Source of the DNA: HGM13233 sp964478515 | GTDB taxonomy: Bacteria; Bacillota; Clostridia; Oscillospirales; Ruminococcaceae | Direction of reading: 5' to 3' | Length of the DNA stretch: 64,000 nucleotides | Assembly: GCA_964478515.1 (NCBI GenBank) | Contig: CAYZIL010000002.1 | Span: 1-64,000, forward strand | Shown: positions 1 through 7,522 of the stretch, piece by piece | Layout of the letters: the number at the start of each line of letters is the position of its first letter | How positions within the stretch are numbered: the first letter of the stretch is position 1 | Notes under the pieces: generated by a model | Told to the model about the DNA's origin: nothing | Database searches by the model: none | What the model saw: only the letters and a program-made list of their open reading frames with translations | Position numbers and translations under genes: made by a program

Positions 1-12
1 ATATTGTCTGCT

Positions 13-93
13 CCTCCTGCCGGCCGGCGCGCTTGCCGGTCGTTTTCGGTAATTTACGCTCAAATTATATCACGGCCGCCGGCAGACTGTCGA
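13..93 (-). promoter_or_regulatory. Promoter and ribosome site for a gene leaving the left edge
   Basis: On the minus strand a -35-like TCGACA (88-93) and a perfect TATAAT (64-69) are separated by 18 bases. They are followed by AGGAGG (13-18) about ten bases before the edge. If the base before position 1 is C, an ATG would begin at position 2. This suggests a minus-strand gene starting exactly at the boundary; its product cannot be seen. Confidence 0.45.
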
Positions 94-155
94 CCCGACG
101 CTGCATGCCGCCGACCTTTTCGGCGCTTTGCCACACCTATACACATATAATAATA

Positions 156-193
156 CGCCGGGCCCAGCGGGTCAATCCGCTGTAAGCCCGGCG
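156..193 (-). terminator. Probable terminator after the NhaC-type gene
   Basis: A two-part hairpin: outer stem CGCCGGGC/GCCCGGCG and inner stem CAGCGG/CCGCTG around a six-base loop. On the minus strand it is followed by a TATTATTATATG stretch. It lies 15 bases past the end of the antiporter gene. The T-tract is broken, so efficiency is uncertain. Confidence 0.5.
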
Positions 194-207
194 CAAATGC
201 CGAAATT

Positions 208-1794
208 TTATTGTTCGTTTTTCAGGTTGCGGCGTTTTATGAACATCATCACTGCAAATAGCATTGCCGCACACAGCAACAGCGCCACAGGCCAGTTGTC
301 GGTAAGGCCGACAATAACATAGCCGATAACACACGCCCCCGCCGTCAGCAGTGCGTAGGGCAGCTGCGACATAACGTGGTCGAGATGTATGCAGCCCGCA
401 CCCGCTGAGGACATTATCGTGGTGTCGGCCAGCGGTGAGCAGTGGTCGCCGAAAACCGAGCCGGCCAGCGTCGCGCCGATAACCGCGAATATGTAACTGG
501 GGTCGACCGCCGTGCACACGGCAATGGAAGTCGGCAGCATTATTGCCATCGTACCCCAGGAAACGCCGGTGGTAAAGGCGATAAAGGCCGAAAGGACGAA
601 AATCATAACCGGCAGCAGCCAGCCCGGCAGCGCGCCGCGCGCAAGTTCCGCCACATAGTTACCGGTGTTAAGGCAACCCTCGCCGAGCACATTGCCCATA
701 GTCCACGCCAGTATCAGCAGCAGCACCGGACCCACCATCATTTTCATTCCCTGAATAAAGGCGTCGAGAAACTGCCTAATACTCAGCAGCCCGCGCGGCA
801 CAAAAAGCACCAGCGAGAACAGCACTGTGCCTATGCCTGCATAAACCAGCGCCAGCGAGGAGTCGCAGTTGCCCAGCGCCTCGGCAAAGGTCATACCGCC
901 TTCGAAAAATCCGCCGGTGTATATCATTGATATTATTGCCAGCGCAACGAGCACGACAATAGAAGAAATAAGGTCCCAAACCGACGCCTTGTCAGAAATT
1001 TTCAGCGAGGCTAAATCGCCGCGCATCGACTCGTCGACGTTGACCGACTCGGTGCCGTGTTCGCGCGCCTGGTCCTCGAATTTTTTCATCAGGCCGAAAT
1101 CGGCGCCGGTAAGGCTTACCAGCACCACCATAAACAGCGTCAGCCACGCATAGAAATTATAGGGTACCGACGCCAAAAATGCCGCCAGTCCCTGCGTCTC
1201 GTAACCGCACTGGCGCAAGGTCGGGTCAATCATGGAAATTACCGTCGCCACCCAGCTCGACACCGGAAACAGCACCGTTACCGGCGCTGCCGTCGCGTCA
1301 ATAATATAGGCAAGTTTGGCGCGGGAAATATTGTAGCGGTCGGTTATCGGGCCCATGACGCTGCCGACTGTCAGCGCGTTGAAATAGTCGTCAATAAAAA
1401 TAACTACGCCCAGCGCGAAGGTAGACATCTGTGCGCCGCGTTTTGTCTTAATTTTGTTTGACGCCCAGCGCGCAAAAGCGCGCGACCCGCCCGCGCAAGT
1501 CAGTATTGCGACCAGACCTCCTAAAATCGACAGAAAAAAAAGCAAGGACAAATTCTCGCGCGTTCCGGCGGCATTCAACATAGAATTTATTGTCTCGCTT
1601 ATAGGCCCCATGATGCGGCTTTTTACCGCCAGTGTCGACCATATCTCTGCCGGCGCAAAATTGACGTAAATTATGTAACCGGAAAGTACGCCGAGTATCA
1701 GCGAGCTGTACACCTCTTTCGTCGTGATAGCAAGTGTAATGGCAATCAGCGGCGGGATTAGCGACAACCAACCGTACGCATGTTCAACAGACAT
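208..1794 (-). CDS. NhaC-family Na+/H+ antiporter
   Basis: 528-residue polytopic membrane protein with about a dozen hydrophobic segments. It resembles NhaC/YqkI-type antiporters, with the family signatures VIFIDDYFNALTVG and a Gly/Ser-rich SWVATV segment in the middle and GVSWGTMAIM with FGDHCSPLADT near the C-terminus. Members exchange cytoplasmic Na+ for H+, sometimes with an organic-acid exchange such as malate/lactate, and this one could be of that kind. The second ATG (1794) is preferred: GGAGG abuts the ATG at 1800, whereas 1794 has a six-base spacing. It is transcribed divergently from a Na+/solute symporter. A perfect TATAAT lies at 1851-1856, with a weak -35. Confidence 0.85.
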   Translation of the reverse strand: MSVEHAYGWLSLIPPLIAITLAITTKEVYSSLILGVLSGYIIYVNFAPAEIWSTLAVKSRIMGPISETINSMLNAAGTRENLSLLFFLSILGGLVAILTCAGGSRAFARWASNKIKTKRGAQMSTFALGVVIFIDDYFNALTVGSVMGPITDRYNISRAKLAYIIDATAAPVTVLFPVSSWVATVISMIDPTLRQCGYETQGLAAFLASVPYNFYAWLTLFMVVLVSLTGADFGLMKKFEDQAREHGTESVNVDESMRGDLASLKISDKASVWDLISSIVVLVALAIISMIYTGGFFEGGMTFAEALGNCDSSLALVYAGIGTVLFSLVLFVPRGLLSIRQFLDAFIQGMKMMVGPVLLLILAWTMGNVLGEGCLNTGNYVAELARGALPGWLLPVMIFVLSAFIAFTTGVSWGTMAIMLPTSIAVCTAVDPSYIFAVIGATLAGSVFGDHCSPLADTTIMSSAGAGCIHLDHVMSQLPYALLTAGACVIGYVIVGLTDNWPVALLLCAAMLFAVMMFIKRRNLKNEQ

Positions 1795-1988
1795 TATCAT
1801 CCTCCTTAATTACGTACCTGCCGGTTTAGCCGACGGCTGTATTCGCCAATATTATAGCACAATTATCGCTAAATTAAAAGCTTATTTTTTGTTTTTTTAG
1901 ATAAAACAGGCAATTCTTTCAGCATACCACCCAGCTGTTTACCCATACCGCAACGCTATTGGTCTCGTTAACAAAAAAGGAGCTATCC

Positions 1989-3386
1989 ATGGATATTTTG
2001 GTGATAGCTGTCTACTTGGCAGCTCTTGCCGCTGCGGCGCTGCGCGGTGCAAAAAAAGTTCGCACCGTGCAGGATTTTTCGCTCTCAGACCGCAAATACG
2101 GCGTTTTTGTCATGACCGCGTCGCTGTCGGCCTCCTTTATAGGCGGCGGCTTCTGCTCGGGCAACGCCGCCGCGGTGGCGGAGTTCGGAATTGGCAACAT
2201 CGTTGCGCTGTGCGGGTTTTCTTTGGGTATGTTTTTAATAGGACGACTGCTGCTGCCGCGCCTTTGCCCAAAATCTGACGCACACACCGTCGGCGGCCTG
2301 CTGGGCGCTGCTTGCGGGCGGCAGGTGCGCACGCTCGGCGGTCTGTTCTCCTTTTTGACCTGCACGGCGGTACTGGGCGCGCAGCTGGCAGCCATAGGCC
2401 ATCTGTTCGCTGCTCTCGCCGGCATACCGGCAGCACTCGGGGCCGCGCTCGGCTGCGCCGCGGTAATCGCCTATTCCACAGCCGGCGGCATGAAATCGGT
2501 AATCAGCGCCGACGCCGTCCAGTTCGTAATTTTGGCCGTCGGCATACCGGCGCTGCTGTTCTTCAGCGTACAAATGGCCGGCGGAGTCGGCAAAATTGCC
2601 GAACTGGTGCCGTCTGAGCAGCTGGACATTTTCAACGGCCGCGGCGGCGCAGGACTCGTCTCGCTCTTTTTGACTATGCTCGTCGGCGAGTCGCTCTCGC
2701 CCCCGTTCGTGCAGCGGGTAATGATGTGCCGCGACGCCAATACTGCGGCGCGCGCCTGCCGGCTTTCCGGCCTCGTCTCGGTACCTTTTTTTGCCGTCAC
2801 GGGGCTAATTGGTCTTGTCGGCAGCGTCTGCTTTGCCGGCACTGTGTCCGCCGACGAAATAATGTACCATATGGTGCGCAGCGCCGTTCCGGTCGGCGCG
2901 CGCGGGCTCATTATTGCCGCCATGCTCTCGGTAGTAGTCTCCAGCGCCGACGCCTTTCTCAACAGCGGCTGCGTGTCGCTGTGGCAGGATGTAATTCTGC
3001 CCCGCTGCCGCACTGCGCCGGACGCGCGCCGCGCGCTTACTGCCGTGCGCTCGCTCAATGTACTTGTCGGCGCCGCCGCCTACGGTGTGGCTATGCTCTT
3101 TCCCAGCGTGCTTGACGCGCTCACCTTCGCCTACCGCTTTTGGGCGCCGGTTGTTCTGCCGCCGCTGGCGGCAGCGCTGCTGGGCTGCAAAATGCCCCGA
3201 CAAGCGGCGCTGCGCGCCATGCTCGCCGGGGCGTCGCTTGCCGCGCTTTTTGCGGTATTGGGCGACCCATTTGGCTGTAAGGGTGTTTTTGCCGGTACGG
3301 TACTGAATGCGCTGGTACTTCGCCGGCAGTGCCGTCGGCTCAGCGCCGCAGCGCGGCCTCGGCAGCCTCGGCGACTGCCTCGCTGA
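1989..3386 (+). CDS. Sodium:solute symporter (SSS) family transporter
   Basis: About 465 residues with around 13 hydrophobic segments. The N-terminal LSASFIGGG and the EFGIGN segment are typical of the SSS (PutP/PanF-like) family, which uses the Na+ gradient to import a small solute. The substrate cannot be told. The start is placed at 1989 behind an AAAAGGAG site; the frame is open a further ten codons upstream. The last 47 bases overlap the convergent lpd gene, so the Arg-rich C-terminal tail is encoded antisense to the end of lpd. Confidence 0.85.
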   Translation: MDILVIAVYLAALAAAALRGAKKVRTVQDFSLSDRKYGVFVMTASLSASFIGGGFCSGNAAAVAEFGIGNIVALCGFSLGMFLIGRLLLPRLCPKSDAHTVGGLLGAACGRQVRTLGGLFSFLTCTAVLGAQLAAIGHLFAALAGIPAALGAALGCAAVIAYSTAGGMKSVISADAVQFVILAVGIPALLFFSVQMAGGVGKIAELVPSEQLDIFNGRGGAGLVSLFLTMLVGESLSPPFVQRVMMCRDANTAARACRLSGLVSVPFFAVTGLIGLVGSVCFAGTVSADEIMYHMVRSAVPVGARGLIIAAMLSVVVSSADAFLNSGCVSLWQDVILPRCRTAPDARRALTAVRSLNVLVGAAAYGVAMLFPSVLDALTFAYRFWAPVVLPPLAAALLGCKMPRQAALRAMLAGASLAALFAVLGDPFGCKGVFAGTVLNALVLRRQCRRLSAAARPRQPRRLPR

Positions 3387-4692
3387 AAGTGGGGTGCGCG
3401 TGCACGCTTGCGGCAAGCTCGCTTGCCGTCAGCCGCCGCGCTATCGCCAGCGACAGCTCGCCGACAATGTCGGTAGCGCGCTCGCACATCAGCCGCGCGC
3501 CGACAAAGCGCATGTCCGCCGCGGCAAATATCAATTTGACAAAGCCGCGCTCGCCGCCGGCTATGACAGTGCGGCCGTTACCGCCCATTGCCGCTTTGCC
3601 GCAAACTACGGCAATACCCTGCTCCTTGGCCTGCTGTTCACCGCAGCCGACAAAAGCTATTTCGGGTGAGGTATATATTCCCGCCGGCATCACGCTCAAG
3701 TCGCGGCAAGCCGGCAGTCCCGCCATTGCGCACACGGCGTTTATGCCCTGCGCCGCCGCCGCGTGGGCAAGACCGAAGCTGTTTTCGCTCACATCGCCGA
3801 CCGCCCATATACCGTCGAGACTGGTGCGGCCGTTTTCGTCGACGGTTATTCCCCGTGCGCACCGCGGTGAGTCACCGGTGAACAGTCCGCTGATGTCGGC
3901 GCGCCGGCCGGCCGCCACAATTACTGTGTCCGCCGCGGCGCTCAATTGCTGCTGCTTACAGCAGAACTCGACTTTGTCAAAGGCGACGCGCTGCGCTGTC
4001 GCGTCGGTGTAAAGCACCGCGCCGCGCTTTTTCAGCAGTGCCGCCGCCGCCTGCGACAGCTCGCGGTCCATTGTCGGCAGCAACCGCGGCGCCGCCTCAA
4101 TAACTGTAACCCGGCTGCCGACAGCAAGCAGGAATTCCGTGAGCTCAACGCCGATAACGCCGCCGCCGATAACGACTGCGTCCGCCGGAATCTCTTTCGC
4201 CGCGGCGACAAAACTGTCGCCGCTGAAAACATTGTCAGCTTCAATTCCCTCTATCGGCGGCAGTGCCGGCACGCTGCCGGTGGCAACAAGTATGTTTTTC
4301 GCGCTATATTCTTCCCCGCCGGCGGTGAGCGTCATTTGCCGCGCGTCTATGCTCGCCCGGGCTTTTATCTGCGTTATTCCGGCGCGCGTGAGAAGCGCGT
4401 CTATACCGCTGCGCAACTGCGCGACAACCGCGTCGCGGCGGGCAAACAGCGCCGGCGCATTGACCGTCACCTCACCGACGCCGACGCCCAGACTCGCGGC
4501 ACTGCGCAGCTCCCGCAGCAGTTCCGCCGCGTGCAGCAGCGTCTTTGCCGGCATACAGCCGCGGTTGAGACAAGTGCCGCCAAGCTCGCCGCGCTCGACG
4601 ACCGCGACGCTCATACCGAGTTCTGCCGCCTTGAGCGCCGCAGAGTATCCTCCCGGCCCGGCGCCGACAACTATCAAATCAAAGCTGTTCAT
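3340..4692 (-). CDS. lpdA: Dihydrolipoyl dehydrogenase (E3)
   Basis: FAD-dependent disulfide oxidoreductase that reoxidises dihydrolipoyl groups with NAD+. Visible features are the N-terminal GAGPGG dinucleotide motif, the redox pair C41/C46 in GGTCLNRGC, a second nucleotide fold at GGGVIGVE, the AVGDV FAD motif and the C-terminal HAHPT active-site histidine. At 450 residues it is a normal family length without an N-terminal lipoyl domain. It overlaps the end of lplA by 14 bases, with its GGAGG inside lplA. Only lipoate ligase and a regulator accompany it here, so the E1/E2 or glycine-cleavage partners must be elsewhere. It converges with the symporter gene by a 47-base overlap. Confidence 0.93.
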   Translation of the reverse strand: MNSFDLIVVGAGPGGYSAALKAAELGMSVAVVERGELGGTCLNRGCMPAKTLLHAAELLRELRSAASLGVGVGEVTVNAPALFARRDAVVAQLRSGIDALLTRAGITQIKARASIDARQMTLTAGGEEYSAKNILVATGSVPALPPIEGIEADNVFSGDSFVAAAKEIPADAVVIGGGVIGVELTEFLLAVGSRVTVIEAAPRLLPTMDRELSQAAAALLKKRGAVLYTDATAQRVAFDKVEFCCKQQQLSAAADTVIVAAGRRADISGLFTGDSPRCARGITVDENGRTSLDGIWAVGDVSENSFGLAHAAAAQGINAVCAMAGLPACRDLSVMPAGIYTSPEIAFVGCGEQQAKEQGIAVVCGKAAMGGNGRTVIAGGERGFVKLIFAAADMRFVGARLMCERATDIVGELSLAIARRLTASELAASVHAHPTFSEAVAEAAEAALRR

Positions 4693-5683
4693 CGTTACCT
4701 CCGCTGCCGCCGAAATAGGCGGCTATTTCCCGCAGCATTGTGCGCTTTGCGCCGCTGCACCGCTGCGCCAGCGCCGCGGCCGCAACCGCAAATTCGCGCG
4801 CCGTCGCGCGGCAGCCGCGCAGCTGCTGCGCGAGCAGCGGCGGCACCTCGCTTTGCAGCGCGTCACTGAATATTTGTGCGGAACATACCACACCGTTTTC
4901 CACCTCGCAGCGCAGCCAGAATTCCCCGCACTGCAAGCGCGTGCGGTATTCCAGCGAAAACGGCTGCTGAGAGCCGTAGCGCCAGTTGTCGGCGGTAAAA
5001 AAGCGCTGCCAGCGCGCGCAGCTGTCGCTGTCGACAAGCGCGCCGCCATCTGAAAGCTCACCGCGAAAACAGCGGGAAAATTCTTCTTTGAGCGCCGCGG
5101 CGACTCTGTCGACGCCGAGCCCCGGCACAAATTCGCTCAAGCAGCACACTCGTGCCGCCACCGACGCCACCCCGTTGGCGCGCAGTTTGGCAGCTCCGGC
5201 GCGCAAATAGCGCGGCACGTCCGCCATCACCGGCGCCACAAGCAGGGTTCCGTGGTGCAGCTTTTTGCCGCCGCTCGAGTAAAAGGCGGCGCCGGAAAAT
5301 TTGCGTCCTTGCGCCGTCATGTCGTTGCGTCCGGAAAGCTGCGCCGGCACGCCGAGCGCGCACATGGCCGCAAGCACTGTCGCGTTGTTTAGTGCGGTAT
5401 CGTAGCGCCGCGCGGCAATAAAAGTAAAGTTAAGGTTGCCGGCGTCGTGGTAGACGGCGCCGCCGCCCGAGCGCCGCCGCGCCAGGCGGCCGCCTTCGGA
5501 CTCCAGCAGCGCTATGTCACACTCGGCAGCCGCGTTCTGGTTGCGGCCGACCACCACAGTGCGCTCGTTGCGCCACAAATACAGCAGCGCGCCGTCGTCC
5601 GGCACGGCGTCCAGCAGCGCGCTTTCCAGCGCCTGGTTGTAAAAAGCGTCGAGCGAATTTGATACGAAAAAAAAGTTGCTCAT
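4679..5683 (-). CDS. lplA: Lipoate-protein ligase A
   Basis: 334 residues. It attaches free lipoate, via lipoyl-AMP, to lysines of E2 or glycine-cleavage H proteins. The RRSGGGAVYHD motif followed by NLNF is diagnostic of the LplA/BirA-type catalytic domain. The length leaves room for the C-terminal accessory domain, and the N-terminus (SNSLDAFYNQALE) matches the family. The ATG at 5683 overlaps the stop of the DeoR gene (ATGA), so translation is probably coupled. An open frame continues upstream into the regulator, but that part is antisense-free noise from the +1 frame of deoR and is not part of this protein. Confidence 0.9.
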   Translation of the reverse strand: MSNFFFVSNSLDAFYNQALESALLDAVPDDGALLYLWRNERTVVVGRNQNAAAECDIALLESEGGRLARRRSGGGAVYHDAGNLNFTFIAARRYDTALNNATVLAAMCALGVPAQLSGRNDMTAQGRKFSGAAFYSSGGKKLHHGTLLVAPVMADVPRYLRAGAAKLRANGVASVAARVCCLSEFVPGLGVDRVAAALKEEFSRCFRGELSDGGALVDSDSCARWQRFFTADNWRYGSQQPFSLEYRTRLQCGEFWLRCEVENGVVCSAQIFSDALQSEVPPLLAQQLRGCRATAREFAVAAAALAQRCSGAKRTMLREIAAYFGGSGGNDEQL

Positions 5684-6450
5684 TTTTCCGGCGTCAGCAG
5701 TTTTATGGCGTGCGCCGCAAAATAATCGACGTAGGGCTGCGGAATGTCGCTGTTGCTGATGACAACGTCGGCATAGTCGAGCGTTTCGGCGCACAGAAAA
5801 GAGCGCTTGTCGAATTTTGTCGCGTCGGCAAGAACTATTATCTCCTTTGTCACCCGGCGAATGGTGCTCATCATCTGCGTCTCGCATTCCAGCGCGTTGC
5901 CCCAGGAATAACCATTCATGTCGACGCCGGAAACACTCAAAAAAGCCTGTTCCACCATCACGTCGCCCAGCGCGCGCAAAAACCAGTCGCCGCGCAAAAA
6001 CATATAGTCGGGACCGCACACGAGATTGCCGCCGGTTATAAGCACTTGAGCGCGGCCGCCGCGCGCCAATATCTGCGCCGCGGCAATGTTGCCGGTGACG
6101 ACGCTCAGCGGGTGGGCGGCAAATTCCTTTGCGAGCTCGGTACAGGTGTTGCCGGAACTGAGATAGACCCAACCGCCGTCGCGCACATAGCTGCCGGCAA
6201 GCGCCGCCAATTCGCGCTTGCGCAAGCGGCGCTCGCCGCTTTCCGGCAGCGTTCCGGACGCCTCGGCCGACTCGCGCAATATGGCGCCGCCGTGGGTGCG
6301 GTACAAAAAGCCCTCGTTTTCCAGCGCAATAAGGTCGCTGCGCACCGTAACGCTGGAGACGCCCAGCTCGTGGCTGAGCTCGCTGACCGCCGCTTGCTGG
6401 CGACGGCGCAAAATATCGCGTATCTTGATAAGTCGCGAATCTTTGAACAT
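5680..6450 (-). CDS. DeoR-family transcriptional regulator
   Basis: 256 residues. The N-terminal winged helix (residues ~5-57) reads IRDILRRRQQ...VSELSHELGVSSVTVRSDL, followed by the family linker RTHGGAI. The rest is the DeoR C-terminal sugar-phosphate-binding-like domain. It is the first gene of deoR-lplA-lpd, behind a strong promoter at 6480-6508, so it probably autoregulates lipoate acquisition. DeoR proteins usually sense phosphorylated sugars; an effector linked to lipoate would be unusual and is only inferred from the operon. Confidence 0.85.
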   Translation of the reverse strand: MFKDSRLIKIRDILRRRQQAAVSELSHELGVSSVTVRSDLIALENEGFLYRTHGGAILRESAEASGTLPESGERRLRKRELAALAGSYVRDGGWVYLSSGNTCTELAKEFAAHPLSVVTGNIAAAQILARGGRAQVLITGGNLVCGPDYMFLRGDWFLRALGDVMVEQAFLSVSGVDMNGYSWGNALECETQMMSTIRRVTKEIIVLADATKFDKRSFLCAETLDYADVVISNSDIPQPYVDYFAAHAIKLLTPEK

Positions 6451-6479
6451 AAAAATACCGTCCGTTTTTTAGTACTTCA

Positions 6480-6508
6480 ATTATCCCTTAATCGCGGCCG
6501 CCCGTCAA
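6480..6508 (-). promoter_or_regulatory. Promoter of the deoR-lplA-lpd operon
   Basis: TTGACG (6503-6508) and GATAAT (6480-6485) on the minus strand with exactly 17 bases between them, 30 bases ahead of the deoR start. About 18 bases further upstream, GAAAG (6526-6530) and CTTTC (6541-6545) flank an A/T-rich ten-base centre and could be an operator half-site pair; that is speculative. Confidence 0.7.
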
Positions 6509-6550
6509 TAGAATATTTAGGTTTTGAAAGCAAATACAAACTTTCGCAAT

Positions 6551-6589
6551 AAAGGGCTGTCGCAGTCTGTTCAACTGCGGCAGCCCTTT
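6551..6589. terminator. Bidirectional terminator hairpin
   Basis: AAAGGGCTGTCGCAGT pairs with ACTGCGGCAGCCCTTT around a seven-base loop with one mismatch. On the minus strand a TTTATT stretch follows. It closes transcription of the nitroreductase gene and separates it from the deoR operon. Confidence 0.7.
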
Positions 6590-6639
6590 GAGTGTATTGT
6601 GCCGAAATTCTTCCCGCGCAAATACCGTTTTTGTCGGGT

Positions 6640-7452
6640 CTACTTCTTTTCGCTGTCGTGAATTGAAATGGAGATGCGCTGCTCGCGCTCACGGTCGTCG
6701 GCGTCTACCGTACCTACCGGCTGGGTGTAGACGACATATTCCTCCTCGCCGTCAAGACCGAAAAGCTCGTTGCAGCGCGCGCGGTCGAATGCGCCGACGC
6801 CGCAAGTACCCAGCTTCAACGCCTCGGCCGCAAGGTACATGTTCTCGCCGATATGGCCGAGGTCTACAAGGGCGATGCGGTGCGCATATATGCCGTAGCG
6901 CCACTCGGCGCGGTAGGGTACCATAGACCAGTAAAATACGACGTCAGCCCTTTGCGCCCACTGCTGCTGTGCCAGCGAGTCCGCTATGCTCTTTTCCACC
7001 TGCGGCACCGCGCAAAGAAACTCTATTTCATTAGTTAGCGGCAAGTAGTGGTAGGCGCCGGGGCGCAATCCCGTCACGTTGCGGGCAATAAAGTAGCTCT
7101 CGAATTCGTGCCGGCCGCCGCCGCAGGGAACGGTGCGCAGCGTCGCGTAGTTGTCGCCGCGTATGCCCTTTACCCCCTGCGTCGCCCACAGCAAAAAAGA
7201 CAGCTGCAAAAGCGATATGCCCGCGCCGGTGAATATGCGGTGGCTCATGCGGGAGTCGAGAATGCTCAAAAAGTCCCGCTGCATGTCAAGCTCGCCAAAA
7301 TCGTCCGGCAGTTTTATCTGCTCGCCGGTCATTTTTTCTTTGGCCAGCGGCGGTTGCGGCAGCTGTTTTTGCTGGTCGGAACGGAACTCGTCGTCCGGCC
7401 AAAACTTGGTGGCGCGCCGCCCCTGTTCTATCAAATCTCGGTAATCCTTCAT
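6640..7452 (-). CDS. SagB/ThcOx-family nitroreductase-like dehydrogenase
   Basis: 270 residues. The FMN-binding nitroreductase fold of the SagB type is indicated by SRMSHRIFTG, LLWATQGVKG and the C-terminal EALKLGTCGVGAFD segment, which shapes the flavin pocket. SagB proteins oxidise azolines in peptide natural products, but free-standing relatives in Clostridia act on unknown small molecules. No cyclodehydratase or precursor peptide is visible nearby, so a peptide-modification role is not supported. The start at 7452 (MKDYRDLIEQ) has AAGGAG upstream; a longer reading back to 7491 runs through the terminator hairpin. Confidence 0.82.
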   Translation of the reverse strand: MKDYRDLIEQGRRATKFWPDDEFRSDQQKQLPQPPLAKEKMTGEQIKLPDDFGELDMQRDFLSILDSRMSHRIFTGAGISLLQLSFLLWATQGVKGIRGDNYATLRTVPCGGGRHEFESYFIARNVTGLRPGAYHYLPLTNEIEFLCAVPQVEKSIADSLAQQQWAQRADVVFYWSMVPYRAEWRYGIYAHRIALVDLGHIGENMYLAAEALKLGTCGVGAFDRARCNELFGLDGEEEYVVYTQPVGTVDADDREREQRISISIHDSEKK

Positions 7453-7469
7453 TGTTCTCGTCTCCTTAG

Positions 7470-7503
7470 AAAAAAACGGGGCACGCCGCAAATGCGCGCC
7501 CCG
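7470..7503 (-). terminator. Terminator after the PASTA pseudokinase
   Basis: On the minus strand CGGGGC...GCCCCG closes a GC-rich hairpin and is followed directly by seven T residues. It lies 20 bases past the pseudokinase stop and ahead of the nitroreductase ribosome site. Confidence 0.8.
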
Positions 7504-7522
7504 AATTATTGTTACTCCTATG

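Noticed and set aside
4679..6172. Lipoate ligase read with a 163-residue N-terminal extension
   Set aside because: The extension lies in another frame of the deoR gene; the ATG at 5683 overlapping the deoR stop gives the family-like N-terminus.
6640..7452. Azoline peptide biosynthesis cluster suggested by SagB similarity
   Set aside because: No cyclodehydratase, YcaO or precursor-like small gene lies on either side.
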